23,507 nucleotides of DNA, taken from contig CANCDA010000016.1 of assembly GCA_947374705.1 (NCBI GenBank), positions 1 through 23,507 on the forward strand, in the 5' to 3' direction. Of this stretch, positions 1 to 7,923 are shown one piece after another. Numbering within the stretch: position 1 is the first letter of the stretch; every line of letters begins with the position of its first letter. The notes beneath the pieces were generated by a model. The model worked only from the letters and a program-made list of their open reading frames with translations. It was not told where the DNA came from and did no database searches. The translations under genes and the position numbers were made by a program. The stretch is from Comamonadaceae bacterium (GTDB lineage Bacteria > Pseudomonadota > Gammaproteobacteria > Burkholderiales > Burkholderiaceae_C).

Positions 1-696
1 CACGGCCAGTGCACGGTGCGAGGGCACACGGCCAATCGGCTCGTCGTAGTCAAAGTAGTCGCGGAACTTGGCCACATCCGCGTTGTTCTCGTCTTTGCCG
101 TCCAGCAAACGGCTCTTGAACAAGCCCTCGGCCCACAGCCATTCGCGCAAGTTTTGCACCAGCGCAGCGTCTTCGGCCCAGCGTTCACTCAAGATGTCGC
201 GCACCCCGTCCAACACGGCGGCGGTGCTGGTGAAATCATCGCCCGCCTCGTTCTTCTCGGTCTTGACGAAGGCCAGGGCTTCATCAGCCGGGTTCAGCGC
301 AGGGTTGGCAAACAGGCGGTCGGCCAAGGGCTCCAGTCCGGCTTCACGGGCGATCTGCCCTTTGGTACGGCGCTTTTGTTTGTAGGGCAGGTACAGGTCT
401 TCCAGCTCTTGCTTGGTGCCAGCAGCGCTCAATGCCGCCAACAGCACGGGCGTCATCTTGCCTTGCTCCTGGATGCTGTTGACAATGGCCTCGCGCCGCG
501 CGTTCAGTTCACGCAAATAGCCCAGGCGCTGCTCCAGCTCCCGCAGTTGGATGTCGTCCAGCCCGCCGGTGACTTCCTTGCGGTAGCGGGCGATAAAGGG
601 AACAGTAGCACCCCCATCCAGCAGGGCCACGGCGGTCTCGATCTGTTTAACTTGAACCCGGATTTCTTGCGCGATTTGCGCGATGATGCTTTGCAT
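1..696 (-). CDS. tex: Tex, RNA-binding transcription accessory protein (N-terminal part, cut by window edge)
   Basis: Reading leftward from an ATG at 696-694, the frame stays open to base 1, giving the first 232 residues. The protein begins MQSIIAQIAQEIRV and contains ATVPFIARYRKEVTGGLDDIQL and a later LEDLYLPYKQKRRTK, which are signature stretches of the Tex N-terminal domain. Tex proteins are cytoplasmic, nucleic-acid-binding, and carry a YqgF-like nuclease fold, helix-hairpin-helix motifs and a C-terminal S1 domain; those parts lie beyond the window. The start has only a weak GAG ahead of it, but the N-terminus aligns with what I know of the family. The gene lies downstream of the tad locus on the same strand with a 102-base gap, so it probably has its own promoter there. 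Identity is secure; the missing C-terminus cannot be checked. Confidence 0.93.
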   Translation of the reverse strand, partial: MQSIIAQIAQEIRVQVKQIETAVALLDGGATVPFIARYRKEVTGGLDDIQLRELEQRLGYLRELNARREAIVNSIQEQGKMTPVLLAALSAAGTKQELEDLYLPYKQKRRTKGQIAREAGLEPLADRLFANPALNPADEALAFVKTEKNEAGDDFTSTAAVLDGVRDILSERWAEDAALVQNLREWLWAEGLFKSRLLDGKDENNADVAKFRDYFDYDEPIGRVPSHRALAV

Positions 697-747
697 GACT
701 CGAAGCGACACGGACAAGGCGTCGGTGCATAGGTGAAAACGAAGTCA

Positions 748-774
748 GCGAGTGTGCCACAGGGACTCACTCGC
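748..774 (-). terminator. Possible tad operon terminator (weak)
   Basis: GCGAGTG at 748-754 pairs perfectly with CACTCGC at 768-774 around a 13-base loop. It sits in the gap between the last tad gene and tex. Read on the minus strand the stem is followed a few bases later by a short T-rich patch (CGTTTTC), not a proper U-tract. It could instead be an operator for tex. Confidence 0.3.
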
Positions 775-798
775 CTCAGTCTCCCTCAACAGCCTGCC

Positions 799-1974
799 TC
801 AACTCCAGAGCCAACCCTCAAACCGGCTCAGGGCCACCACCGGGGCGACCACATCTAGCCCGTCCAACCACTGGGCCAAGGCCTTCACATCCACGTCCCG
901 CCCCAGCACCAGCCGCATTTGCACCCGCGTGCCCAGGTCGTTAGCGGCCAGCACTTGCGCAGGCATTGGCAGCTTGGCTGACAAAGCCTGTGCGGCCCCC
1001 ATCTGCCCGGTGCTGTAAAAAATCTCGGTCTTGGTTTGTTTGTAGCCGGGCTGGTTGGTCAGGCGTGCCGTCACCACACCCAACGGGGCCAGGCGCTCAG
1101 CCGTGCGGCGAGCCAGGTTGCGGATGCCCACGCCGTTGGAGACTTCGATTTTGATGCCCTGCAAAGATGTGCTGACCACTGGGTCTTTGGCCGCAATGGG
1201 GCTGCTAAGGGCCACCGCCACCGGAGCGTGAGCCATCACTGGGATTTGCAAAGTCACAGGAGCTTGGGCCTGCACTGGTGCGCCCGCACGGGGCGCGGCG
1301 TCGCGCAGCTCATACACATGCGGTGCAAGCGCAAGCAACTGCGGCCCTGTAGGCGTTGCAACTTTAGACAGCTGCGCCGCTGTGGGCGGTGACGTCGGTG
1401 TAGGCGCAGGCGTTGCCCCATTCACGCCCGCCAAGGTTTCCTCACGTTTTTTGGACTGCGCCAACAAGTCCATATTTTTAAGCATCAGCGCACTGCTTGG
1501 GTTCAAGGCCTGCGCCTGCTTGAGGGCGACTTCGGCTTCGGCCAAGCGGCCTGCAATCATCAAGGCATAGCCCAAGTTGTTATGCACATGCGCAGCCGTG
1601 GGATCAGCGGCCAGGGCCCGTTTGAAATAAGCGTGCGCTTGTTCATGGCGCTCGGTCTGCGCACAAATCACGGCGATGGCGTTCAACGCGCCCACGTGGG
1701 TGGGCTGTAGGCTCAAGGCCTTGGCATACTGCTCTTCAGCCAACGCCAATTGACCCTGACCATGGGCTGCGCGCCCCATGATGAACAAGCCCTCGGCCTC
1801 AGACACAGCGCTCACGGTTCGGTTCACCGGCGTCACCTTGGGTGTGGACGACGCCTCGGTTCTGTAGGCAAACCTAGGGCTCGCGTCTGTAGGCCCCAAA
1901 GCAAACTGGGAACACCCCAGCAAAGACCCGGCACCGGCGCTCAGGGCCGTGAATAGTTGGGCATAGTGCTTCAT
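799..1974 (-). CDS. Tad-locus lipoprotein with TPR repeats and a LytR_C-like C-terminal domain (TadD-like)
   Basis: This 391-residue protein starts with a short hydrophobic signal ending in the lipobox LLGC, with the lipidated cysteine at residue 21. Residues about 60-165 form tandem tetratricopeptide repeats (for example EGLFIMGRAAHGQGQLALAE and HVHNNLGYALMIAGRLAEAE). A Pro/Ala-rich linker of about 100 residues follows. The C-terminal portion, from about 273 (IKIEVSNGVGIRNLARRTAE) to 360, resembles the LytR_C domain. TadD proteins are TPR lipoproteins needed for Flp pilus assembly, probably helping secretin placement, which fits the last position in this operon. The start has an ideal AAGGAG seven bases upstream, and only 26 bases separate it from the preceding tadG-like stop. 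The LytR_C-like tail is not part of the classical short TadD and may contact the cell wall; that is inference. Confidence 0.82.
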   Translation of the reverse strand: MKHYAQLFTALSAGAGSLLGCSQFALGPTDASPRFAYRTEASSTPKVTPVNRTVSAVSEAEGLFIMGRAAHGQGQLALAEEQYAKALSLQPTHVGALNAIAVICAQTERHEQAHAYFKRALAADPTAAHVHNNLGYALMIAGRLAEAEVALKQAQALNPSSALMLKNMDLLAQSKKREETLAGVNGATPAPTPTSPPTAAQLSKVATPTGPQLLALAPHVYELRDAAPRAGAPVQAQAPVTLQIPVMAHAPVAVALSSPIAAKDPVVSTSLQGIKIEVSNGVGIRNLARRTAERLAPLGVVTARLTNQPGYKQTKTEIFYSTGQMGAAQALSAKLPMPAQVLAANDLGTRVQMRLVLGRDVDVKALAQWLDGLDVVAPVVALSRFEGWLWS

Positions 1975-2000
1975 GAGAGGCTCCTTGTAAAGGGGTTGAA

Positions 2001-3446
2001 CTACTGGGTGAGGCGCAAAATTTCACTGACGATGGTGTTGAACGCGCTGGCCAGATCAGCCGCCACCGTGGCGTGGACGTAAAGCCCTGTGGGTTGTGGA
2101 AGGGGCTGCCAAGTATCGGAGCCGGGGTTGCCGGGGTTAGCGGCCGTCACAGCCGTGCCTGAGGTGTTGGCCACGCGCTTCATGATGGTGCTGCCGTATT
2201 CAATATTGGTGTAGCCACAACCACTGGGCTCCACACTGGCCAAGTTGTTGCCCAAGCCAATCGAATAAACCTTGATGCCTTGTTTGCGTGCCTCATTGGC
2301 GACGTTTTCCAGCATGTTTCTGGATGCCCGGTTTACATTGCACAAGGTATTTTTGTAGGGGAAGCTAAACGTGACGGCTGATGCATCTACCATCGTGCGA
2401 CTACCGAGTTGGCTGGAAAGTGGAATGGGAAGGCCACTGCCATCACTCTTCGTCATGCTCAATCCGAATTTAGGCAATGTTGCAATGTTGCTGAAAGGGC
2501 CGCCAGAAGCTGAAGCATTCAGTGCGTTATTTTGATAAAGCGAATTGGCTTTGGTGGCATCATCACCATTGATTTCAGAAAATAAATCCCCAGTTACCGA
2601 ACCTGCGGGACATTGGCCCGTCGGAACGCCCCCTGGATCCACTGTGCCATTGCAAAAAACAGCCGGCACCATGTTCGGTGCGCCATCGCTGAAGAAAACA
2701 ATCATGCGCAGACTAGAGCGGTTGGCCACTGTCACGCTGTTGAGCTGGTTCAAAGCCAAGCGCATGCCCTCGGCAGAGCCGGTGTACTGTTGCAAGCTCA
2801 AACCATTGAGCACGGTGACCATATTGGCCTGATCGAAGCCACGCGCGCTCGTATTGATATCGACTGAATTGACCGCACCGGAAGAAAACGCCACTAAGCC
2901 GACACGATCTGTAGTGGGTATCATTTTTTTTACAAAATTGTCTCTGGCAGCAGCAATCAAGGCAGAGAACGAGCCGCCAATCGAGCCCGAAATGTCCATC
3001 ACCAACACCACATCCAGATCACGCCGAATGGTCTGCCCAGCGGCCGACACCGGCACGTTGTTAAAACCGAGCACCCCCATAAAAGTAGTCGGCATGTTGG
3101 CGGAGCCCGCCACGTTGACAATCCATTTCCCGGTATTGTCGTGCGTGGCCGTGACGACTGGGTTGGAGCGTGTGGCACCCAAATAATTGAGTGGGAAATT
3201 CGCGTTGTAGTAGTTGGTGCCAGCTGTGATGGCCGCCGCAGTGCGTGCCGCGTCGTCCGCACCAACCGTTAGCGCCCGCCCTGCGGCAATGGCAGCCGAA
3301 TCCACCGCCGCATTGAGTTTGGCTTTCACGCCATAGCTGCGACCCGAATCAATGGCCAGTCCGGCAAAACCCACCAACATCACCAAGCCTAGGCCCGCCA
3401 GAATAAGAATCTGGCCCGCTTGGTGTTTTAAACCTTGTGAGCGCAT
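2001..3446 (-). CDS. tadG: TadG-like pilus assembly protein with von Willebrand factor A domain
   Basis: The 481-residue protein begins MRSQGLKHQAGQILILAG. Residues about 8-37 form the single N-terminal membrane anchor of the Tad/TadE-G family (QILILAGLGLVMLVGFAG), followed by the typical AVDSAAIAAGRAL segment. From about residue 145 there is a vWA domain: the metal-ion-dependent adhesion site DISGS is at 151-155, a Thr at 222 and FSDGAPN with its Asp at 254. Most of the protein should lie in the periplasm, where TadG proteins act in pilus assembly or anchoring. The open frame extends further upstream to 3638, but AAGGAG eight bases before 3446 and the family N-terminus fix the start here. 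It follows the second pseudopilin by 26 bases. The symbol is assigned by family and position. Confidence 0.85.
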   Translation of the reverse strand: MRSQGLKHQAGQILILAGLGLVMLVGFAGLAIDSGRSYGVKAKLNAAVDSAAIAAGRALTVGADDAARTAAAITAGTNYYNANFPLNYLGATRSNPVVTATHDNTGKWIVNVAGSANMPTTFMGVLGFNNVPVSAAGQTIRRDLDVVLVMDISGSIGGSFSALIAAARDNFVKKMIPTTDRVGLVAFSSGAVNSVDINTSARGFDQANMVTVLNGLSLQQYTGSAEGMRLALNQLNSVTVANRSSLRMIVFFSDGAPNMVPAVFCNGTVDPGGVPTGQCPAGSVTGDLFSEINGDDATKANSLYQNNALNASASGGPFSNIATLPKFGLSMTKSDGSGLPIPLSSQLGSRTMVDASAVTFSFPYKNTLCNVNRASRNMLENVANEARKQGIKVYSIGLGNNLASVEPSGCGYTNIEYGSTIMKRVANTSGTAVTAANPGNPGSDTWQPLPQPTGLYVHATVAADLASAFNTIVSEILRLTQ

Positions 3447-3472
3447 GGGGTTGGACTCCTTCGCAAGCTTTG

Positions 3473-4075
3473 TCAAAGCACAGTAGCTGAATAAAGATCG
3501 ACCGCATTTTTCATGACGTAGCCCGTCAATGGGGTGTAGTGGTAGAGCACTTCGGCCACACGCACCTCGTCCCCATCGGCCAACGGCAGCGTCCAGTTCG
3601 CGATGGGAATCAGATTTTGACCTGCGGGCAAATTGCATTTACCACTGGTCGCGCCATTCGTGTCCCAACTGTTAGCACCACACGTCCACACTTTGCTCAC
3701 CAATGTTGTGTTGGCTGCGGGTGCACGGTAGAGCTCAATCACATTGGCACGCACTGTGCCCCCCACCGTGACGCCTTGAACGCGTGCGATGTACACCATG
3801 CCGCCCTGGTTGCTCATGTCCAGCGGCGCAGCGGTGTCGGTCAGGGCTTTGATGATGAAGGGCGAAGAAGACGTGGTTCGCGCGGCCAAGTTGGCCCCTT
3901 CACGGCCCATATTGACCATGATGTTGTTAAACAATAGGGCCCGGCCAAAGTCCACCACACCAAAAACCAGAATCAACAGCACGGGCAAGATCAATGCCAG
4001 CTCAACCATGCTGCTGCCCATGGATGCATGGCGCCCGGTTGCACGCCGCCCGCTGAAATGTTTGATTTTTAGCAT
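3473..4075 (-). CDS. TadE/TadF-type pseudopilin (second)
   Basis: The 200-residue protein begins MLKIKHFSGRRATGRHASMG. A pseudopilin-type cleavage region, G20 followed by SSMVE with Glu at +5, precedes one hydrophobic helix (LALILPVLLILVFGVVDFGR). TadE and TadF are minor pseudopilins processed by TadV and required for Flp pilus formation. The body has two Cys (in VWTCGANSW and GKCNLPAG) that could form a disulfide in the periplasm. The start is set by a TGATG one-base overlap with the preceding pseudopilin stop; the longer open frame to 4213 only re-reads that gene in another frame. I cannot separate TadE from TadF by eye, so no symbol is given. Confidence 0.83.
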   Translation of the reverse strand: MLKIKHFSGRRATGRHASMGSSMVELALILPVLLILVFGVVDFGRALLFNNIMVNMGREGANLAARTTSSSPFIIKALTDTAAPLDMSNQGGMVYIARVQGVTVGGTVRANVIELYRAPAANTTLVSKVWTCGANSWDTNGATSGKCNLPAGQNLIPIANWTLPLADGDEVRVAEVLYHYTPLTGYVMKNAVDLYSATVL

Positions 4076-4533
4076 CAGAAACCTTCGTTCTTCATGGTGG
4101 CGCTGACGGTGAACGTGTAGTTGCCATTGGTGAAAAATGGCTTGAGAAACGGCGTGAGCAGAGGCAAAGTGTTGGCAATGCTGATCACAGTGATCTGATT
4201 CGAAGCTGAACAAGCCACCACGGTGATGCTGCCGTCGTTGTTGACGGTCTTGAAGGTCACCACGGGGGACACCATGGCATAAAACCCCATGGACTGATTT
4301 TTAATGGCCTCCACAGCAGCATCGCAGCGGTCTTGCGCCGTGCCCTGGGGTGTAGGGTCAAGTCCCGACTGGCCCGTCACCGCGTAGCGTGCGCCCTCTC
4401 GCACCGCGTGTGCCATGGAGAGGTTGCCCCAAAACAGGTAAGCAAAGTCGATGAGCGTAAAGAGCACAGCCAAAAACACAGTCGCCGTCAATGCGAATTC
4501 AACCGTTGCCGCTCCGAGTTGGTTTGTTTTCAA
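4075..4533 (-). CDS. tadE: TadE-type pseudopilin (first)
   Basis: From the TTG at 4533 this is a 152-residue protein starting MKTNQLGAATVEFAL, with Gly7 as processing site, Glu12 at +5, and one hydrophobic helix (TATVFLAVLFTLIDFAYLFW). The later AHAVREGARYAVTG is typical of TadE, a minor pseudopilin of the Flp pilus machine. The start is a choice: AAAGGGGAAG lies six bases before TTG 4533, while in-frame ATGs at 4551 and 4566 have no convincing ribosome site and would add 6 or 11 residues. The gene is 51 bases (18 if the longer start is used) from the tadC stop and overlaps the next pseudopilin by one base. Confidence 0.82.
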   Translation of the reverse strand: MKTNQLGAATVEFALTATVFLAVLFTLIDFAYLFWGNLSMAHAVREGARYAVTGQSGLDPTPQGTAQDRCDAAVEAIKNQSMGFYAMVSPVVTFKTVNNDGSITVVACSASNQITVISIANTLPLLTPFLKPFFTNGNYTFTVSATMKNEGF

Positions 4534-4584
4534 AAGAGCTTCCCCTTTCATGGCCTGGCAATGCATGGCTCATCAAGAATTGAC

Positions 4585-5535
4585 TCACTGTGCCCCACTC
4601 ATGGCGGGCAGCATGGTGCGGAAAATACTGATGAACGCAGGGCCAAGCAATACTAGAAATAATGATGGAAAAATGAAAAATATCAAGGGAAATAACAATT
4701 TCACCGGTATTTTTGCGGCCGTTTCTTCAGCCCTGATTTGGCGATGATCCCGCATGGTTTCAGCCAGAATACGCAGAGAGTCCGCCACGTTGGTGCCAAA
4801 GCGCTCCGACTGAAGCAACATGGTCACAAACGTCGTTACATCCTCCACGCCGGAGCGCAGTGCAAAGTTACGCAAAGCGTTCTCACGCGTCGCGCCAACC
4901 CGCAACTCCAGTCGCACCAGGTTCAACTCATCAGCCAAAGCCGGGCTGCGTAAATCCATCTCATCTCCGGCCCGTGCAAGCGCCGCATCCAACGCAAGTC
5001 CAGCCTCCACACACACCGTCATCAGGTCAACGGCGTCAGGCAAGGCCTCGCGTATTTCCTGCTGGCGCGAGCTGATGGCCATGGAGAGCAACACATTCGG
5101 AAGGTAGTAGCCAATGCCGGCCAGCAAAAGCAAGACTAAAGCGAGCAGCATCTCGCTGTTGGATTTTTCGCCTAAACCGCCCGCCAACATGAACAGGCCC
5201 GGCAGCAACAGCGCCAACACCGTTTTAGAGCTGAAAAAGATCACCGGCCACCCCGCAGAACGCAGCCCAGCTTGCATGAAGCGAACGCGGAGGTTGGAAT
5301 CTTCCCAGCCTTCCTTGGGGGCTGACAAGCGCGCAAAGGGTGAGGCAATTTTGACGACTTTGGCGCGCCATTCATGGCTTACTTCTGCGGTTTTATCAAG
5401 CAGAGTGGGGTGATCGGATATCTGCCCCATGCGCTGCCCGAGTGTGCGTGATCCGCTCCACCACATACCGATCCCGAGCGTCAAACCGGCTACAGAAAAA
5501 AACACTACGGTGAGAATCCAAGTTTGAATGGTCAT
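4585..5535 (-). CDS. tadC: TadC, inner-membrane platform protein of the Tad pilus
   Basis: The 316-residue protein has an N-terminal membrane helix, two further hydrophobic segments at about 98-150, and a type II secretion F (T2SSF) domain. The hallmark is ALPDAVDLMTVCVEAGLALD at 164-183. A long hydrophobic stretch lies near the C-terminus (LLFPLIFFIFPSLFLVLLG). TadB and TadC are paralogous inner-membrane proteins thought to form the platform on which the CpaF/TadA motor pushes out Flp pilin. The start lies nine bases after the tadB stop. Within the family, the short DAVDLMTVCVEAG version and position after TadB mark this as TadC. Confidence 0.92.
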   Translation of the reverse strand: MTIQTWILTVVFFSVAGLTLGIGMWWSGSRTLGQRMGQISDHPTLLDKTAEVSHEWRAKVVKIASPFARLSAPKEGWEDSNLRVRFMQAGLRSAGWPVIFFSSKTVLALLLPGLFMLAGGLGEKSNSEMLLALVLLLLAGIGYYLPNVLLSMAISSRQQEIREALPDAVDLMTVCVEAGLALDAALARAGDEMDLRSPALADELNLVRLELRVGATRENALRNFALRSGVEDVTTFVTMLLQSERFGTNVADSLRILAETMRDHRQIRAEETAAKIPVKLLFPLIFFIFPSLFLVLLGPAFISIFRTMLPAMSGAQ

Positions 5536-5544
5536 GATAGTTCT

Positions 5545-6522
5545 CTAGATATGAATTTTGACAATGCGCCACATCACCAAGACTCCCACGCCCATCAGCA
5601 CCAGCGCGCCAACAATCAACTTCATGCCCATGGGGTCAGCCAGCAAACCATTCATGTAACCGGGGTTGAGCGCCTGCAATGCACCTGCCACAACAAACGG
5701 CAAGGCCACAAGAATCATGGCGGAGAGTTTCCCCTCTGCAGCCAACACCCTGATTTTTCCAAACAACTTGTAGCGCTGACGAATCAACTGGCCCAACATG
5801 TTCAACAGCTCGGCCAAATTGCCACCCGTTTCCAGCTGGATGATCACGGCCATGACAAAGTAGCGGACATCTGGCAGGGGCACTCTGGCTGTTAGGTTAA
5901 GCAAGGCATTTTGGGTTGAAATGCCAAAACTTATTTCATCAAATACTGTTTTGAATTCGCCTGAAATCGGTTCCTGGGATTCGTTCCCCACCATGGCCAG
6001 AGCCGATGAAAACGAGTGTCCCGCACGCAATGATCGGCTGATCAAATCCATGGCGTCGGGCAACTGAGCATTGAATTTTTCAATCCGTTTCGAACGCTGC
6101 CTGATCAGCCACAACACAGGAATGAAGATGAACACGGCCATCATCAGCAACGACCCCTGCCACGGCAAGACTAAAAGCGTGGCGAACAAAAATCCACCAC
6201 AAGCTGCAATCACACAAATCGAGCAGAAATGCATAACACTCAGTGTGGAGCCCGCTTGCAACAACAGTCGATCCAGTTGGTAAATTTTGGGCACTTGCAT
6301 CAACAAGCGCTGAAGCTCTGGCTTTGTACTCAGCAGTCGTTGCTTAAGCAGTGTCATGTCTCCGGCAACACGGGACTCCCCCACGTTGAGTACGCGTAAA
6401 CGCTTTTGAATTCGCTGTACTTCCGGGCTTCGGGTGTCGTTCCACCAGACATAAACGCCCTCCATCAACAAGACCACGGCAATGAAACCAAAAACAACAA
6501 AGAGGGAATAACTCGTAGTCAT
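5545..6522 (-). CDS. tadB: TadB, inner-membrane platform protein of the Tad pilus
   Basis: The 325-residue protein starts MTTSYSLFVVFGFIAVVLLM, an N-terminal membrane helix, followed by a charged cytoplasmic stretch, a pair of helices at about 98-142, and a T2SSF domain with QLPDAMDLISRSLRAGHS at 153-170. Two more hydrophobic segments lie near the C-terminus. It is the partner of TadC in the pilus platform. The ATG at 6522 is preferred over the in-frame ATG at 6579 because the latter lies inside the motor ATPase gene; from 6522 only four bases separate it from the upstream stop. The Shine-Dalgarno is weak, suggesting translational coupling. Confidence 0.92.
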   Translation of the reverse strand: MTTSYSLFVVFGFIAVVLLMEGVYVWWNDTRSPEVQRIQKRLRVLNVGESRVAGDMTLLKQRLLSTKPELQRLLMQVPKIYQLDRLLLQAGSTLSVMHFCSICVIAACGGFLFATLLVLPWQGSLLMMAVFIFIPVLWLIRQRSKRIEKFNAQLPDAMDLISRSLRAGHSFSSALAMVGNESQEPISGEFKTVFDEISFGISTQNALLNLTARVPLPDVRYFVMAVIIQLETGGNLAELLNMLGQLIRQRYKLFGKIRVLAAEGKLSAMILVALPFVVAGALQALNPGYMNGLLADPMGMKLIVGALVLMGVGVLVMWRIVKIHI

Positions 6523-6526
6523 GATG

Positions 6527-7882
6527 TCACTCGTAGGTATGGTTTTGATCAAAGGTTTTGTCTGCCAGGTTGATGCCATAAGATTTCAGCCGTCCCATGA
6601 ACTGGGGTCGCACACCCGTGGCATGGAAATATCCCAACACAGTCCCGTCTTGCGCAAGGCCGGTCTGTGTGAATGCGAAGATTTCTTGCATGGTGATGAT
6701 GTCCCCCTCCATGCCAACGACCTCTTGCACGCTGACCACTTTGCGCCGTCCGTCGGTGAGCCGGGCAATCTGAATAATGGCCGAGATGGCCGAACATATC
6801 TGTTGGCGCATGGCCTTCGGGGGAATGGTCATGCCACCCATGCCTGCCATGTTTTCCAATCGAGTCAATGCGTCACGCGGTGTATTGGCGTGTACTGTGG
6901 TCATGGAGCCCTCGTGGCCCGTATTCATGGCCTGGAGCATGTCCACCACCTCGACACCACGAACCTCGCCCAAAATAATGCGGTCAGGGCGCATGCGCAA
7001 ACTGTTTCGCACCAAGGCCCGTTGATTGACCTCGCCCTTGCCTTCAATGTTGGATGGCCGTGTCTCCAGCCGAACCACGTGCGGTTGCTGCAATTGCAGC
7101 TCAGCCGCATCTTCAATCGTCACGATGCGCTCGTTCGCCGGTATCGCGCTGGACAGCACGTTGAGGAGCGTTGTTTTTCCCGTGCCCGTGCCGCCTGAAA
7201 TCAAGATGTTGATCTTGGCGCGAACCATGCCTGCCAGTAACTGCGAAAGTTCTGGTGTGAGCGATTTATTCGCGATCAAGTCCTCCGCCCGCAACGGCAC
7301 GGCAGCAAACCGACGAATAGAGAGCAAAGGGCCATCCAGTGACAGCGGCGGGATGATGGCGTTGACCCGTGAGCCATCGGGCAAGCGTGCGTCCACCATG
7401 GGGCTGGATTCATCGATGCGGCGTCCAATGCGGGAGACGATTTTGTCAATGATCTTCATCAGGTGGCCCACATCAGAGAACGTGATGTCGGTCAACTCAA
7501 TACGACCATGTCGCTCCACATACACTTTTTGAGGGCCGTTGACCAAAATATCGGAGATCGTCGGGTCTGCCAGCAAGGGCTCGAGTGGCCCCAGGCCCAT
7601 GACCTCGTTCTGAATGTCCTGAATCATCTTGCGGTGTTCTGTGGCGTTCAGCGCCGCGCCTGACTCCCCTAGCAAGCGCTCCACCAGCACACCCAGCTCG
7701 GCTTTCAAGTGCTCTGGCGTCATGCTGCCAAGCACTTCCAGGTCAATGCGTCCCAGCAATTGGTTGTGCAACTTGGTCTTGAGCTGGTAGTACTCGGGGC
7801 TTGCGTTTAAACGCGCTTTGACACCAATGTCAACGACTTGTAGTAACGTTTCTTGGTTTTGTATCCGGTCTCTTAGGCTCAT
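6527..7882 (-). CDS. cpaF: CpaF/TadA, motor ATPase of the Tad pilus
   Basis: This 451-residue cytoplasmic protein belongs to the type II/IV secretion (VirB11-like) ATPases. The N-terminal domain (about 1-130) includes GLGPLEPLLADPTISDILVN. The ATPase core has Walker A GGTGTGKTT at 230-238, the acidic IVTIEDAAELQL around 253-264, Walker B RIILGEVRG at 301-309 and the His box TTVHANTPRDAL at about 328-339. CpaF/TadA hydrolyses ATP to drive Flp pilin extension and, in some systems, retraction. The start has AAGGGGG upstream. The length is normal for the family and all catalytic motifs are intact, so the machine should be powered. Confidence 0.95.
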   Translation of the reverse strand: MSLRDRIQNQETLLQVVDIGVKARLNASPEYYQLKTKLHNQLLGRIDLEVLGSMTPEHLKAELGVLVERLLGESGAALNATEHRKMIQDIQNEVMGLGPLEPLLADPTISDILVNGPQKVYVERHGRIELTDITFSDVGHLMKIIDKIVSRIGRRIDESSPMVDARLPDGSRVNAIIPPLSLDGPLLSIRRFAAVPLRAEDLIANKSLTPELSQLLAGMVRAKINILISGGTGTGKTTLLNVLSSAIPANERIVTIEDAAELQLQQPHVVRLETRPSNIEGKGEVNQRALVRNSLRMRPDRIILGEVRGVEVVDMLQAMNTGHEGSMTTVHANTPRDALTRLENMAGMGGMTIPPKAMRQQICSAISAIIQIARLTDGRRKVVSVQEVVGMEGDIITMQEIFAFTQTGLAQDGTVLGYFHATGVRPQFMGRLKSYGINLADKTFDQNHTYE

Positions 7883-7923
7883 GATGTTTACCCCCTTGGA
7901 CTCGTTGTTTCATCTGCTTTGAA

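Noticed and set aside
16..732. 238-codon plus-strand frame over tex
   Set aside because: Antisense to the conserved Tex N-terminus; no motif, signal or plausible ribosome site.
5545..6579. Longer TadB start at 6579
   Set aside because: It would lie inside the end of cpaF and adds a polar stretch foreign to the TadB N-terminus.
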